Source: Bacteroidales bacterium (GTDB lineage: Bacteria > Bacteroidota > Bacteroidia > Bacteroidales > UBA932). Taken from it: a stretch of 64,000 nt of DNA. The stretch spans positions 62,001 through 126,000 of the forward strand of contig JALCST010000002.1 of assembly GCA_022653675.1 (NCBI GenBank), in the 5' to 3' direction. Below, piece by piece: positions 37,055-45,904 of the stretch (its first letter is position 1; the number at the start of each line of letters is the position of its first letter). The translations under genes and the position numbers were made by a program. The notes under the pieces are model-generated. The model did no database searches. It had not been told where the DNA came from and saw only the letters and a list, made by a program, of their open reading frames with translations.

Positions 37055-37073
37055 CAAAATTAAACTAATTTTG
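37055..37073. promoter_or_regulatory. Back-to-back -7 boxes (miaA / smpB)
   Basis: Minus-strand TAATTTTG (37062-37055) and plus-strand TAATTTTG (37066-37073) are identical, face outward and are 3 bp apart, within the inverted repeat TGCAAAATTA-AAC-TAATTTTGCA. Confidence 0.7.
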
Positions 37074-37103
37074 CACCGCTTCACCACTCGAAGCCAATTT
37101 ATT

Positions 37104-37565
37104 ATGGCAAAGAAAAAAGCTCAGGCAAGAGTCGACATAAGGAACAAACGCGGCACTTTCGAGTACGAATTCCTCGAAAAGTATACTGCCGGCATCGTAC
37201 TGACCGGGACCGAGATCAAGTCAATCCGTGCCGGCAAGGCATCGCTGGTTGACAGTTATTGTTATTTCATCGGCAACGAACTATGGGTAAGAAATATGCA
37301 CATAGCCGAGTACTTCTGGGCCAGCTTCAACAGGCACGATCCTAAACGCGACCGCAAACTTCTCCTCACAAAACGCGAACTCGGCAAGCTCCGGCGTGCC
37401 GAAAAGGAGAAGGGCCTTACGATAATTCCCGTCCGCGTATTCATAAACGAAAAAGGCTTCGCCAAAATGGAAATCGCCCTGGCCCGCGGCAAGAAGGAAT
37501 ACGACAAACGCCAAGCTATCAAGGAAAAAGATCTCCGACGCGCAGACCAATACACCGACGAATAA
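37104..37565 (+). CDS. smpB: SsrA-binding protein SmpB
   Basis: RNA-binding partner of tmRNA in trans-translation. The protein has 153 residues from [21 protein letters not shown]; an ORF extension to 36996 overlaps miaA in antisense and is rejected. Motifs are the OB-fold start ([33 protein letters not shown]), [15 protein letters not shown] and the basic tail [17 protein letters not shown] that orders in the decoding site. A repeat-rich, gene-poor stretch follows. Confidence 0.97.
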   Translation: MAKKKAQARVDIRNKRGTFEYEFLEKYTAGIVLTGTEIKSIRAGKASLVDSYCYFIGNELWVRNMHIAEYFWASFNRHDPKRDRKLLLTKRELGKLRRAEKEKGLTIIPVRVFINEKGFAKMEIALARGKKEYDKRQAIKEKDLRRADQYTDE

Positions 37566-37654
37566 CCCCGTAGCCACGCAGACTTCCGACCCGGGCTTCC
37601 AACCCAGGCTTCCAGCCCGTCACTTTTTCCCGTAGTCAGCTCTATACCATTCTC

Positions 37655-37775
37655 ATACACCAATCACAGCAGGTGTATCTATATTATTCACCATACATCA
37701 TCCACACCAGGCGTATCTACACTATTCTCCATACATCATCCACACCAAGCGAATACACACTATTCACCAGTCAAC
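37655..37775. repeat. Degenerate 38-bp tandem repeat
   Basis: About three copies with a 38-bp period; the motif TCCACACCAGGCGTATCTAC recurs with changes at 37701, and phase markers GTGTATCT, GCGTATCT and GCGAATAC fall at 37673, 37711 and 37749. CCATACATC occurs at 37691 and 37729. There are no unique spacers, so it is not a CRISPR array. No ORF or RNA signal is seen here. Confidence 0.65.
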
Positions 37776-37910
37776 ACAGGCGTACCAATACATTCTGTCA
37801 CCGACTTTTTACCACAAAAGGATAAATATTATCCATCTCAAACTGATCAACATCATTTACCGTACGTGCACCAACACATATGTATCATAAATCATATATC
37901 CCTATCCAAT

Positions 37911-38059
37911 TCATCGTAGGTAATTTGGGTAAAACAGCCCTGCAAACACCTCAGTGACCGATTAATGGATCACCATATATCTAACTGAAAGCAAAACGGA
38001 GCTCACTGCGAATGCAATACACTGACTATCAACAGTAATACCCAATTTACCTACGATGA
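37911..38059. repeat. RAYT-linked palindromic unit, type 1, left copy
   Basis: A unit of about 149 bp with ends TCATCGTAGGTAATTTGGGT and ACCCAATTTACCTACGATGA, an imperfect terminal inverted repeat of about 20 bp. Its interior (AACAGCCCTGCAAACACCTC onward) is nearly identical to the unit at 39704-39850. Confidence 0.85.
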
Positions 38060-38103
38060 AAAGTCCGAACGTTTCCTAAAACCCAAATTCACCGAACCCA
38101 GAT

Positions 38104-38250
38104 TCACCGTAGGTAAATCTGGCAAACAGGCCCTACGCATATCCCAGTCACCGATCCCCCGACTCAAATTCCTCTTTCTATAATATCGACCCATATCAAA
38201 AACAGCTTAACACATTGACTATCAACAACAGTACCCAATTTACCTACGAT
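38104..38250. repeat. RAYT-linked palindromic unit, type 2, left copy
   Basis: The ends TCACCGTAGGTAAATCTGG and TACCCAATTTACCTACGAT are related to type 1, but the interior is different (CAAATTCCTCTTTCTATAAT present). It closely matches 39527-39675. Same orientation as the other three units. Confidence 0.85.
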
Positions 38251-38421
38251 AAATAAAGCTTGCCTACTTCACCAGTAAAAATACCCTGCGTTGATATCAA
38301 AATTCTTATGATAAAGAATTGAAATTCGCGAAAAAGATAAATATTTTTCAGAAATCGATATTTCTACTTTCCTGACTTGATGGTCTAATAATAGACTGTT
38401 TCCTTTGCTGCAAAAATCCAT

Positions 38422-39294
38422 ATGAAAACCGAGCGAAGCGAATCACGGCCACAAGAAGGATTCTTCGGGATCACCATATCTTCAAATTATCAGACTGCCA
38501 TTTTCAGAGCAGAAGAGGAAAGGCGGGAATTTCTCGAAATTCTCTTCGAATATGCCGGACGGTATGATGGAAAAGTGACCGATTTCGCTGAACTTGACAC
38601 ACATATACATATCGGAGTATATGCAAAAACTCTTTCCAAAATGATGGGCACGATTATCAGGGTCTTTTCCATGAAATACAATGCACGGCATCAGAAAGGA
38701 GGAAGAATCTTCAGATCCCCTTTCTCGAGTTTCACGATTTCTTCTGATAAACAAATGCTCGATTATACATATTATATCATGTATAATCCTATTGCCGCAG
38801 GCATTTGTTCTCACCCGAAAGATTACAGGTGGTGTTCCTGGAATTACCATTTCAGGAACACCAATAGACTTATTGATACCACTATGGTCGACTCGATGTT
38901 CCTGGATATGAAGGCTTTCGAGAAGGGATTCTGGCAATATTGCGATCTAAGGTCACGTTGCAGGAAAGAACGCGGAGAAGACAACCGATGGAAAAATGTT
39001 TCCATTGACAATCCTGCCGGCGATCCTCCGACGGAACTGGGTACGGGATACAGAAAAGGATGTAATATCGGCAATACCGATGAACAAATCCTGATATATC
39101 TTTCCAAAATATTGAACGAAAAAGAAGTCTATGCTCTCACCGCCGCCGAAGCCGACCAATATGCATTCCGCCTGTTTCGGGAAACCTATGCTACAATACG
39201 TCAAGTCAGTACAGCCTTAGCTATGACTCGGGATCATGCACATTATCTTTATAAAAAACTCCGCACAGAACATTTTCCAACCACAATGGAGTGA
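38422..39294 (+). CDS. RAYT-type transposase (HUH / Y1-Tnp) with C-terminal HTH domain
   Basis: A complete 290-residue REP-associated tyrosine transposase. The Y1 domain (about 10-145) has the HUH motif THIHIG (His61, His63) and the catalytic tyrosine helix DYTYYIMYNP (Tyr118 likely). The C-terminal part (about 215-285) is a helix-turn-helix block (NTDEQILIYLSKIL, ALTAAEADQYAF, ETYATIRQVSTALA) shared with the truncated RAYT at the window start. Such enzymes are single-copy domesticated IS200/IS605 relatives that cleave REP palindromes. It sits alone between two pairs of palindromic units. Codon use is more AT-rich than its neighbours. Catalytic residues look intact. Confidence 0.9.
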   Translation: MKTERSESRPQEGFFGITISSNYQTAIFRAEEERREFLEILFEYAGRYDGKVTDFAELDTHIHIGVYAKTLSKMMGTIIRVFSMKYNARHQKGGRIFRSPFSSFTISSDKQMLDYTYYIMYNPIAAGICSHPKDYRWCSWNYHFRNTNRLIDTTMVDSMFLDMKAFEKGFWQYCDLRSRCRKERGEDNRWKNVSIDNPAGDPPTELGTGYRKGCNIGNTDEQILIYLSKILNEKEVYALTAAEADQYAFRLFRETYATIRQVSTALAMTRDHAHYLYKKLRTEHFPTTME

Positions 39295-39526
39295 CACCAG
39301 TAATCACTATTTCTACAAAGTATACCGATAACCATTCAACATCGACTATCCACATCAAGTAAATAGCAGTAAATCAATGTGCAAAACCAAAGCCATAATA
39401 TTGCAGACGGATCAGCACAATTCGCTGCCGACGGATCAACCTCATTTACATTACAGTAGGTACACCAAAACCTATGCACCAGAAATCACACACCCCTATT
39501 GAACCAATACCATGGATCAACCCAAT

Positions 39527-39675
39527 TCACCGTAGGTAAATCTGGCAAACAGGCCCCACAAATATCCCAAACGCCGATTCCATGATTTAAATTCCTCTTT
39601 CTATAATATCGACCCACGTCAAGAATTACTTAACTTATTGATTATCAATTATAGTACCCAATTTACCTACGATGA
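39527..39675. repeat. RAYT-linked palindromic unit, type 2, right copy
   Basis: Ends TCACCGTAGGTAAATCTGG and ACCCAATTTACCTACGATGA; interior like 38104-38250 with scattered changes. The stretch from 39295 to 39526 before it holds no ORF, only a degenerate half-site (CATTTACATTACAGTAGG) at about 39448-39465. Confidence 0.85.
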
Positions 39676-39703
39676 AAAGTCCGAACGGCCCATGAAACCA
39701 AAT

Positions 39704-39850
39704 TCATCGTAGGTAATTTGGGTAAAACAGCCCTGCAAACACCTCAGTGACCGATTAATGGATTACCATATATCTAACTGAAAACAAAACGGAGCTCACT
39801 GCTAATGCAATACACTGACTATCAACAGCAGTGCCCAATTTACCTACGAT
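39704..39850. repeat. RAYT-linked palindromic unit, type 1, right copy
   Basis: Nearly identical to 37911-38059 across its length, including TCAGTGACCGATTAATGGAT and AAAACGGAGCTCACTGC. Same orientation. It is separated from the type 2 unit by 28 bp that begin AAAGTCCGAACG, a string also found after the left type 1 unit. Confidence 0.85.
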
Positions 39851-39867
39851 AAAAACAAGCAGTCTCG

Positions 39868-39885
39868 TTTTTTACCTACGATGAA
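39868..39885. repeat. Half palindromic unit overlapping the lgt stop
   Basis: TTTTTTACCTACGATGAA repeats the right end of the palindromic units. On the minus strand it reads TCATCGTAG, and that TAG (39878-39876) is the lgt stop codon. Confidence 0.75.
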
Positions 39886-41018
39886 ATCGGGTGGGCGTAA
39901 TGAGTCTCGTTATTCTTCTTCGGGGCAGGATGCTTCGCATTGGTCTGGTCCGAACCACGCGAGTCTTCTGAACCACGCAAACTCCCGGAACGGCCTGAAC
40001 GATCACCACTTCCAGAACGGCCCGAACGACCGGAACCTCCCGAACGGCCCCCATTGCCCGAACGGCCGGAACCTCCGGAATGACCCAAACGATCATCATT
40101 TCCGGAATAACCGGAACGACCCAAACCGGAAGAACGACCCGAAACTCCCGAATGACCCGGGCCGGAAGAACCCGAAATCCCTGCGGCATCGGAGTCCTCT
40201 TTCAATGTAGCAGGCCGCTTGTAAACGAAGGAAAGCACCAAAATCACTATACCTGCCAAGATGAACGGAATCGAAAGCAACTGCCCCATATTGAGATGCA
40301 TGTTCTGCTCGAAAGCTTCCTGCGGTTCCTTTATGTACTCGATTAGGAACCTCATGCCGAACAGGACTATGAGGAATATTCCGAAGATCTCGCCCTTGTA
40401 AAGCTTCTTAAGTTTGTAACGGTAAGCCCACAGCAAGCTGAGACCCAAGATAAGATAACTGAGCGACTCGTAAATCTGGGTAGGATGTTTTGCTATGGTC
40501 TCGCCGCGGCGGACGAATATGAATCCCCATGGCAAATTGGTAGGATTCCCATAGATTTCCGAATTCATCAGGTTGCCGAGGCGTATGAACGCCCCTGCGA
40601 AGCAAATCGTTATGACAAGCCTGTCGAGAACCCACATCATATCGAACCCGTTTTTCCTGCCGTACTTGTACGAATACCACCAAATCGCAAGCAAAACACC
40701 GATAGCCCCTCCGTGTGAAGCCAGGCCTCCTTTCCATACGTACAGGATTTCGAGCGGATGCGCTAGAAAGTAATCCGGTTCGTAGAACAGGCAATGCCCT
40801 AGGCGTGCCCCCACTATGGTACCAATGAGCAATGCATAAAGCAACGGATCCAGAAGTTTAATATCCAAGCCTTCGCGTTTGTAATACCACTTGAAAATGA
40901 AATAGCCGAGTATGAATCCCGAAATAAATAACAGGCTGTACCAGCGAATCGGCAATTTTCCGAGATGTAAAATAACCGGATTCACATTCCAAGTAATGGC
41001 AAGAAGATGTTCAAACAT
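39876..41018 (-). CDS. lgt: Prolipoprotein diacylglyceryl transferase with Gly/Ser/Arg-rich C-terminal tail
   Basis: An inner-membrane enzyme that adds diacylglycerol to the lipobox cysteine of prolipoproteins. The first about 272 residues are a normal Lgt: PIRWYSLLFISGFILGYF, GARLGHCLFYEP, GGLASHGGAIG, the signature GAFIRLGNLMNSEIYGNPT, and the last helices ending VLSFVYKRPATL. The remaining 108 residues are low-complexity (GSSGPGHSG, SGRSSGLGRSG, GGSGRSGRSGSG repeats), then NAKHPAPKKNNETHYAHPISS with the stop in a palindromic half-site. This is 380 residues against about 270-290 usual. The tail would lie on one side of the membrane, probably cytoplasmic by the family's topology. It follows the methyltransferase gene by 6 bases. 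Confidence 0.95.
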   Translation of the reverse strand: MFEHLLAITWNVNPVILHLGKLPIRWYSLLFISGFILGYFIFKWYYKREGLDIKLLDPLLYALLIGTIVGARLGHCLFYEPDYFLAHPLEILYVWKGGLASHGGAIGVLLAIWWYSYKYGRKNGFDMMWVLDRLVITICFAGAFIRLGNLMNSEIYGNPTNLPWGFIFVRRGETIAKHPTQIYESLSYLILGLSLLWAYRYKLKKLYKGEIFGIFLIVLFGMRFLIEYIKEPQEAFEQNMHLNMGQLLSIPFILAGIVILVLSFVYKRPATLKEDSDAAGISGSSGPGHSGVSGRSSGLGRSGYSGNDDRLGHSGGSGRSGNGGRSGGSGRSGRSGSGDRSGRSGSLRGSEDSRGSDQTNAKHPAPKKNNETHYAHPISS

Positions 41019-41024
41019 AATATC

Positions 41025-41984
41025 TCAATTTCTTATTATCCTTGAAAAGACACTGAGCGGCAACGATTTACCGAAACTGTCCTTCAATATCAGCTCGCCG
41101 AACCCGCCTCCCCCACCGAAAGCACACCTTGCGAGGGAATCGGCAAGGACGGCGGAATAACCGTTCGAATAAAGGTTCAACAGCACGAAGCTGTTTTTCG
41201 GAGCAAGTATGGCAGCACAGTTTTTCAACAACTCGAAAAGGCACTCGTCCAGCTTCCACCTCTCCCCGTCAGGCCCGTGTCCGTAAGCCGGCGGATCAAG
41301 AATTATGCCGTCGTAAGAATTTCCCCGGCGCACCTCCCGTTTCACGAACTTCAACGCATCCTCGACTATCCAGCGTATTCCGTCGAGGCCGGAAAGCGAC
41401 TGGTTTTCATTAGCCCATGTAACGACCTGGCGTACAGCGTCGAGATGTGTCACATCTGCACCGGCTTCCCGTGCTGCGAGCGAAGCCGCACCGGTATATG
41501 CGAAAAGATTAAGGATCCTAGGCCTTGCAATGCCACCCTCGGCTGAACTGCCGGCATAGGATCCTTCTTTCCGATCAATGCTGCGCGCAGCATCCTGCAT
41601 GGATTTGACCCTGCGGAAAACGAAATCCCAGTTAGGAGCCTGTTCCGGAAAGACCCCCACATGCTTGAAAGCGGTCAAACCAAGGCGTAGCCTGAGTTTT
41701 AGTCCATCATCGTTGCAATATGAAATCGGCCATTGTTCGGGCATCTTGCGAAGCATTTTCCAGCGGCCGCTATCCTCTTTACCAGCCTTGCCGAAACCGG
41801 CTCCAGGGACGAAACGTACATGAGCGGCACTTTCCCACTCCGATTCGGATAGCGATTTATCCCACAGGGCCTTCGGTTCGGGACGTATGAGAATGTATTC
41901 GCCGAAGCGCTCCAGCTTCTCGAAATCACCGGAATCCATCAGTTCATAATCCTTCCACCCGCTCTGTGGATATTCCAATTCCAT
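41025..41984 (-). CDS. Class I SAM-dependent methyltransferase, RlmI/RlmK-like
   Basis: The protein has 319 residues from MELEYPQSGWKDYEL (a TTG three codons earlier is possible). The N-terminal beta-rich part (about 1-130) is followed by a Rossmann methyltransferase domain: PRILNLFAYTGAASLAAREAGADVTHLDAVRQVVTWANENQ, EDALKFV and LDPPAYGHGPDGERW. The DPPAYG motif is as in 23S rRNA m5C methyltransferases RlmI/RlmK. It is shorter than RlmI and lacks a clear PUA domain, so the exact RNA target is uncertain. A -7 box at 42014-42007 precedes it, and lgt follows in the same transcript. Confidence 0.85.
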   Translation of the reverse strand: MELEYPQSGWKDYELMDSGDFEKLERFGEYILIRPEPKALWDKSLSESEWESAAHVRFVPGAGFGKAGKEDSGRWKMLRKMPEQWPISYCNDDGLKLRLRLGLTAFKHVGVFPEQAPNWDFVFRRVKSMQDAARSIDRKEGSYAGSSAEGGIARPRILNLFAYTGAASLAAREAGADVTHLDAVRQVVTWANENQSLSGLDGIRWIVEDALKFVKREVRRGNSYDGIILDPPAYGHGPDGERWKLDECLFELLKNCAAILAPKNSFVLLNLYSNGYSAVLADSLARCAFGGGGGFGELILKDSFGKSLPLSVFSRIIRN

Positions 41985-42006
41985 ATGGGACAATCAAATA
42001 TTGTTT

Positions 42007-42014
42007 CAAAGATA
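42007..42014 (-). promoter_or_regulatory. -7 box of the methyltransferase-lgt operon
   Basis: Minus strand TATCTTTG matches TAnnTTTG and lies 22 bases before the ATG at 41984. A weaker plus-strand TAATTTTA at 42037-42044 may serve pgk. Confidence 0.5.
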
Positions 42015-42078
42015 AGGCAATATTTGTTTTTTTAGCTAATTTTACACCCGATTACAATATTAAATACCTTTTTATAAT

Positions 42079-43326
42079 ATGCAAAACATTGATAATTATG
42101 ATTTTAAAGGCAAGAAGGCTATCGTCAGGGTGGATTTCAACGTCCCGTTGAACGATCAGCTCCAGATAACCGACGACACCCGCATCCGTGCTGCAATTCC
42201 AACTCTGAAAAAGGTGCTGGCAAGTGGCGGAGCCCTTATCATCATGTCCCATCTCGGGCGTCCGAAAGGCCCGTCCGACAAATACTCGTTGAAACACATA
42301 CTGCCGCGTGTACAGCAGCTCCTCGGAGTTCCGGTACGTTTCGCCGACGATTGCCAGAAAGCCGACGCTGAAGCTGCGGCATTGAAACCGGGTGAAGCCC
42401 TTCTTCTCGAAAACCTGCGTTTCTACGCCGAAGAGGAAGGCAAACCGAGGCTCAGCGACGACGCTACCGACGAGCAGAAAAAGGCAGCCAAGGCCGTTCT
42501 GAAGGAAAGCCAGAAGAATTTCGTCAAGAAACTCGCATCTTACGCCGACTGTTACATAAACGATGCATTCGGTACAGCTCACCGTGCCCATGCCTCCACT
42601 GCGTTGATAGCATCTTATTTCCCTGATGACAAGATGTTCGGCTATCTTATGCAGAACGAGATCAACGGGATCGACAAGGCGATCAAAAATCCGGTACGTC
42701 CTCTGACAGCAATCCTCGGTGGAGCTAAGGTATCGTCCAAACTCGGCATAATAGAGAACCTGCTCGACAAGGTCGACAATCTCATAATAGGAGGCGGAAT
42801 GCTCTTCACGTTCGTAAAGGCTGAAGGCGGCAATATCGGCGATTCCATATGTGAAGAAGACCAGATTGAAGAGGCGAAGGCGATTCTGGAAAAAGCGAAG
42901 GCAAAAGGGATAGACCTCTACATTCACCGCAAGGTTACGGTTGCCGACGCATTCAGCGAGGATGCTAACTCAAAGGTATGCGACGCATTCGACATCCCTG
43001 ACGGATGGCGTGGAATGGATGCGGCTCCGGAATCCTTCGAAACATGGAAGGAAATAATAGACAAATCCAAGACCGTACTATGGAACGGTCCTATGGGCGT
43101 CTTCGAAATGCCCAAATTCGCAAAAGGAACTAACGAAATGGCAAAGATACTTGCAGAAGTCACTGAAAAAGGAGCATACACCCTCGTAGGAGGCGGTGAC
43201 TCCGTATCGGCGATCAAACACATGGGTTATGCCGACAAGGTAAGCTACGTTTCCACCGGTGGCGGTGCCATGCTCGAGTATCTCGAAGGCATCGATCTCC
43301 CTGGGATCAAGGCGATCAGGGATTAA
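42079..43326 (+). CDS. pgk: Phosphoglycerate kinase
   Basis: Glycolytic ATP-forming enzyme of 415 residues. Motifs are [14 protein letters not shown] (substrate Arg/Asp/Asn loop), [51 protein letters not shown] and VGGGDSVSA. Length and motifs are normal. A strong terminator follows, so it is a single-gene unit. Confidence 0.98.
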   Translation: MQNIDNYDFKGKKAIVRVDFNVPLNDQLQITDDTRIRAAIPTLKKVLASGGALIIMSHLGRPKGPSDKYSLKHILPRVQQLLGVPVRFADDCQKADAEAAALKPGEALLLENLRFYAEEEGKPRLSDDATDEQKKAAKAVLKESQKNFVKKLASYADCYINDAFGTAHRAHASTALIASYFPDDKMFGYLMQNEINGIDKAIKNPVRPLTAILGGAKVSSKLGIIENLLDKVDNLIIGGGMLFTFVKAEGGNIGDSICEEDQIEEAKAILEKAKAKGIDLYIHRKVTVADAFSEDANSKVCDAFDIPDGWRGMDAAPESFETWKEIIDKSKTVLWNGPMGVFEMPKFAKGTNEMAKILAEVTEKGAYTLVGGGDSVSAIKHMGYADKVSYVSTGGGAMLEYLEGIDLPGIKAIRD

Positions 43327-43360
43327 CCTGATTCGACGATATAGGACAATAATACATTAG

Positions 43361-43399
43361 AAAGCCGGCTAAGAAATGACTCTTAGCCGGCTTTCTTTT
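43361..43399 (+). terminator. Intrinsic terminator of pgk
   Basis: AAAGCCGGCTAAGA pairs perfectly with TCTTAGCCGGCTTT (14 bp) across a 6-base loop, followed by CTTTTA. It lies 34 bases after the pgk stop. Confidence 0.9.
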
Positions 43400-43422
43400 A
43401 CCAAAATTAACTAGGATATAAT

Positions 43423-44490
43423 TTAGAAATCTTCCCTCTGCCTGTCGATGCTCTGTTGATGGATGATCTTGAATATTTCGCGGACGGCGGACTGGTCGAG
43501 GCCGAGGGATTCGGCCTGGCTGGAAACGCTTTCCAAAACCTTTTGCCAGCGGTCGGGCTGGAAAACCGCTATGTTGCTCTCGGATTTGCAGCGGCCGATT
43601 TCGGCAGAGATCTCCATACGCTTTGCCAACAGGTCGACGATATTGTCGTCTATCACGTCGATCTGGGAACGGAGGATTTCGATGCGGCGGGGCATAGTGC
43701 CGTCCGGTGCCGAGCTTTGGCGTATCACCAATTTCGCAAGAAGCCTTGCCAATTCGGCCGGGGTTATCTGCTGCTGCGAATCGCTCAGGGCGCTCTCGGG
43801 GGATATGTGCGATTCTATGAAAAGCCCGTCGAAATCCAGGTCGAGGGCCTTTTGCGCTATCTCGGGAACCAATTCGCGATCGCCTGCGATATGGCTCGGG
43901 TCGCATAACATCGGAACATCGGGGAAGCGGCCGCGAAAGTCGAGCGGAACCTGCCACTGAGGAATGTTGCGGTAACGCGACTTGCCGAAAAAAGAAAAAC
44001 CGCGGTGTATGGCCGTGATATCCGATAAACCTGCTCCACGTAAACGTTCTACTGCACCTGCCCAGAGTTCGAGATCGGGATTGACAGGATTCTTCACATA
44101 GACAGGGATTCCGGAACCAGAAAGTTCTGAAGCTATTTCCTGGACCAGAAAGGGATTCGTGGTAGTTCGTGCACCGATCCAGACGGCATCCACCCCGTGT
44201 TTCAACGCCTCACGTACATGCCCGGCTGAAGCCACCTCCACCATAACTTTCATTCCCAACTCCTTATGTATCCGCGTAAGCCATTTGAAACCTCCGGCTC
44301 CAACCCCCTGGAACGTATCGGGATGAGTACGCGGCTTCCAAAGTCCTGCGCGCAACATGGAAACGGACAAAGTCCTGCCGTCATTGAGTACGCAAATATC
44401 CTTCAGGGCCTTGGCGGTCGCGAAAAGCTGGTCTTCGCTTTCCGCACTGCACGGTCCGGCTATTATTACCGGGCATTTGTTTACGGACAT
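43423..44490 (-). CDS. Bifunctional DAHP synthase / chorismate mutase
   Basis: A fusion of 355 residues. The N-terminal part (about 1-255) is a KdsA-like DAHP synthase (PVIIAGPCSAESEDQ, RAGLWKPRTHPDTFQGVG, VWIGARTTTNPF, PVYVKNPVNPD, LCDPSHIAGD). The C-terminal part (about 265-355) is an AroQ-type helical chorismate mutase (RIEILRSQIDVIDDNIVDLLAKRMEISAEIGRCK). It commits PEP and erythrose 4-phosphate to aromatic synthesis and also converts chorismate to prephenate. The mutase part may give feedback control by prephenate, as known for related fusions. It follows frr by 23 bases. AroB is 41 kb away. Confidence 0.94.
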   Translation of the reverse strand: MSVNKCPVIIAGPCSAESEDQLFATAKALKDICVLNDGRTLSVSMLRAGLWKPRTHPDTFQGVGAGGFKWLTRIHKELGMKVMVEVASAGHVREALKHGVDAVWIGARTTTNPFLVQEIASELSGSGIPVYVKNPVNPDLELWAGAVERLRGAGLSDITAIHRGFSFFGKSRYRNIPQWQVPLDFRGRFPDVPMLCDPSHIAGDRELVPEIAQKALDLDFDGLFIESHISPESALSDSQQQITPAELARLLAKLVIRQSSAPDGTMPRRIEILRSQIDVIDDNIVDLLAKRMEISAEIGRCKSESNIAVFQPDRWQKVLESVSSQAESLGLDQSAVREIFKIIHQQSIDRQREDF

Positions 44491-44513
44491 GTATTTACGT
44501 AAAGGATAAGAAC

Positions 44514-45092
44514 CTAAACGGTCATTATCTCCTTCTCCTTTAAGGAGAGGAGGTCATCGATCTTCTTAATGGAATCGTTGGTAGCCTTCTGTATGTCATC
44601 TTCTCCGTCGGCTTCGAGATCTTCCGGAAGACCGGATTTTTTCATGTTTTTCAGTTTTTCGATGGCATCGCGGCGTTCATTGCGGATATTGACCTTTTGC
44701 TCTTCACCGCTCGTCCGGGCGGTCTTTACAAGTTCCCTGCGCCGCTCCTCCGTCAACGCCGGAATAGTTATGCGAATGACTTCTCCGTTATTTTGCGGAT
44801 TATACCCAAGGTTGGCAGCCATTATCGCCTTTTCGATGGCTTGGATCTGGCTCTTCTCCCAAGGCTGTATCAGAATGGTCTTCGCATCCGGGGAGCTGAC
44901 GCTGGACATTTGGGGGACAGGGGTCATGGTTCCATAATAGTTGACCAATACGGTATTGAATACCTGAAGGTTGGCCTTGCCAGCCCTGTAGGTCTTGAGA
45001 TCTTCGTCAAAGAACTCCACGCAGGCGTCCATCATTTCCTTTGAATCGGCTATGATTTTCTTAGCCTGGTCTATCTGATTCTGTTCTGCCAT
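44514..45092 (-). CDS. frr: Ribosome recycling factor
   Basis: Releases post-termination ribosomes with EF-G. The protein has 192 residues, with ELKTYRAGKANLQVFNTVLVNYYGTMTPVPQMSSV, ILIQPWEKSQIQAIEKAIMAANLG and the LTEERRRELVK.....EEQKVNIRNERRD helix. Normal length. It follows pyrH by 13 bases in the common pyrH-frr order. Confidence 0.97.
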   Translation of the reverse strand: MAEQNQIDQAKKIIADSKEMMDACVEFFDEDLKTYRAGKANLQVFNTVLVNYYGTMTPVPQMSSVSSPDAKTILIQPWEKSQIQAIEKAIMAANLGYNPQNNGEVIRITIPALTEERRRELVKTARTSGEEQKVNIRNERRDAIEKLKNMKKSGLPEDLEADGEDDIQKATNDSIKKIDDLLSLKEKEIMTV

Positions 45093-45105
45093 AATATTTG
45101 TTTTT

Positions 45106-45834
45106 TTATTTGTTTCCGACGATTGTCCCCTTCGAGAGTTTCTTCCCCATCCGCAGGCTTTCGATTACATCGAACGTATTGTTTTCCACCGTAGAATTGA
45201 AAACGATCAAAGGCATGTCGTTTTCCTTGCAGAGGGCGAAAGCGGTCTGGTCCATCACCCGCAGGTTGCGTTCCATTGCCTCTGCGAACGTAAGTGTCTC
45301 GAATCTTACGGCATCGGGATATTTCTTGGGATCTTTGTCATAGACTCCGTCGACTTTGGTTCCCTTCAGAAGGCAATCGCAATGCAACTCGCAAGCCCTG
45401 AGCGCAGCTGCGGAATCTGTTGTGAAATACGGATTCCCCGTGCCGCCGGCTATCAATGCGACTCCCCCGCCGAGCATGAATTCCAGAGCCTCGTCGCGTA
45501 CGTAGTACTTGGCCATAGGCCGCATAGGAGTCGCAGTGTAAACTTCGGCAGGGACCCCGGCATCCTTCAATGCCAAGGAAAGGGCGATACTGTTTATGAC
45601 GGTGGCAAGCATGCCCATCTGGTCGCCGTGGACACGTTCGAACCCGAGCTTGGCACCAGCCGCACCGCGGAAGATGTTCCCGCCGCCGACAACTATGGCG
45701 ACCTGGATACCCTCGCGCATTATCTTGGTTATTTCCCCGGCGTAACCGGCGATGATTTCCGCATCTATGCCGGCCCCTTCACTCCCGCCAAGCGCTTCGC
45801 CGCTGAATTTTATCAATATCCGACTTATATCCAT
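45106..45834 (-). CDS. pyrH: UMP kinase
   Basis: Phosphorylates UMP to UDP. The protein has 242 residues from MDISRILIKFSGEALGG; the ORF extension to 45867 adds 11 residues that run into the -7 box region and is rejected. Motifs are VVGGGNIFRGA, LATVINSIALSLAL, LIAGGTGNPYFTTDSAAALRA and TKVDGVYDKDPKKYPDA, typical of bacterial PyrH. A -7 box lies at 45872-45865. Confidence 0.97.
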   Translation of the reverse strand: MDISRILIKFSGEALGGSEGAGIDAEIIAGYAGEITKIMREGIQVAIVVGGGNIFRGAAGAKLGFERVHGDQMGMLATVINSIALSLALKDAGVPAEVYTATPMRPMAKYYVRDEALEFMLGGGVALIAGGTGNPYFTTDSAAALRACELHCDCLLKGTKVDGVYDKDPKKYPDAVRFETLTFAEAMERNLRVMDQTAFALCKENDMPLIVFNSTVENNTFDVIESLRMGKKLSKGTIVGNK

Positions 45835-45864
45835 TTCTGTAACCGAAAAAAAACATACGTTTGA

Positions 45865-45872
45865 CAAATATA
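45865..45872 (-). promoter_or_regulatory. -7 box of pyrH-frr
   Basis: Minus strand TATATTTG matches TAnnTTTG, 30 bases before the pyrH ATG. Confidence 0.55.
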
Positions 45873-45904
45873 ACAGAATATTATGATTTTTACAACTTAG
45901 GATT

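Noticed and set aside
37655-37775. CRISPR array in the 38-bp tandem repeat
   Set aside because: Copies follow one another without unique spacers and are degenerate.
37566-37910. Small coding gene after smpB
   Set aside because: No frame with a plausible start and composition was seen; the stretch holds only repeats and AT-rich DNA.
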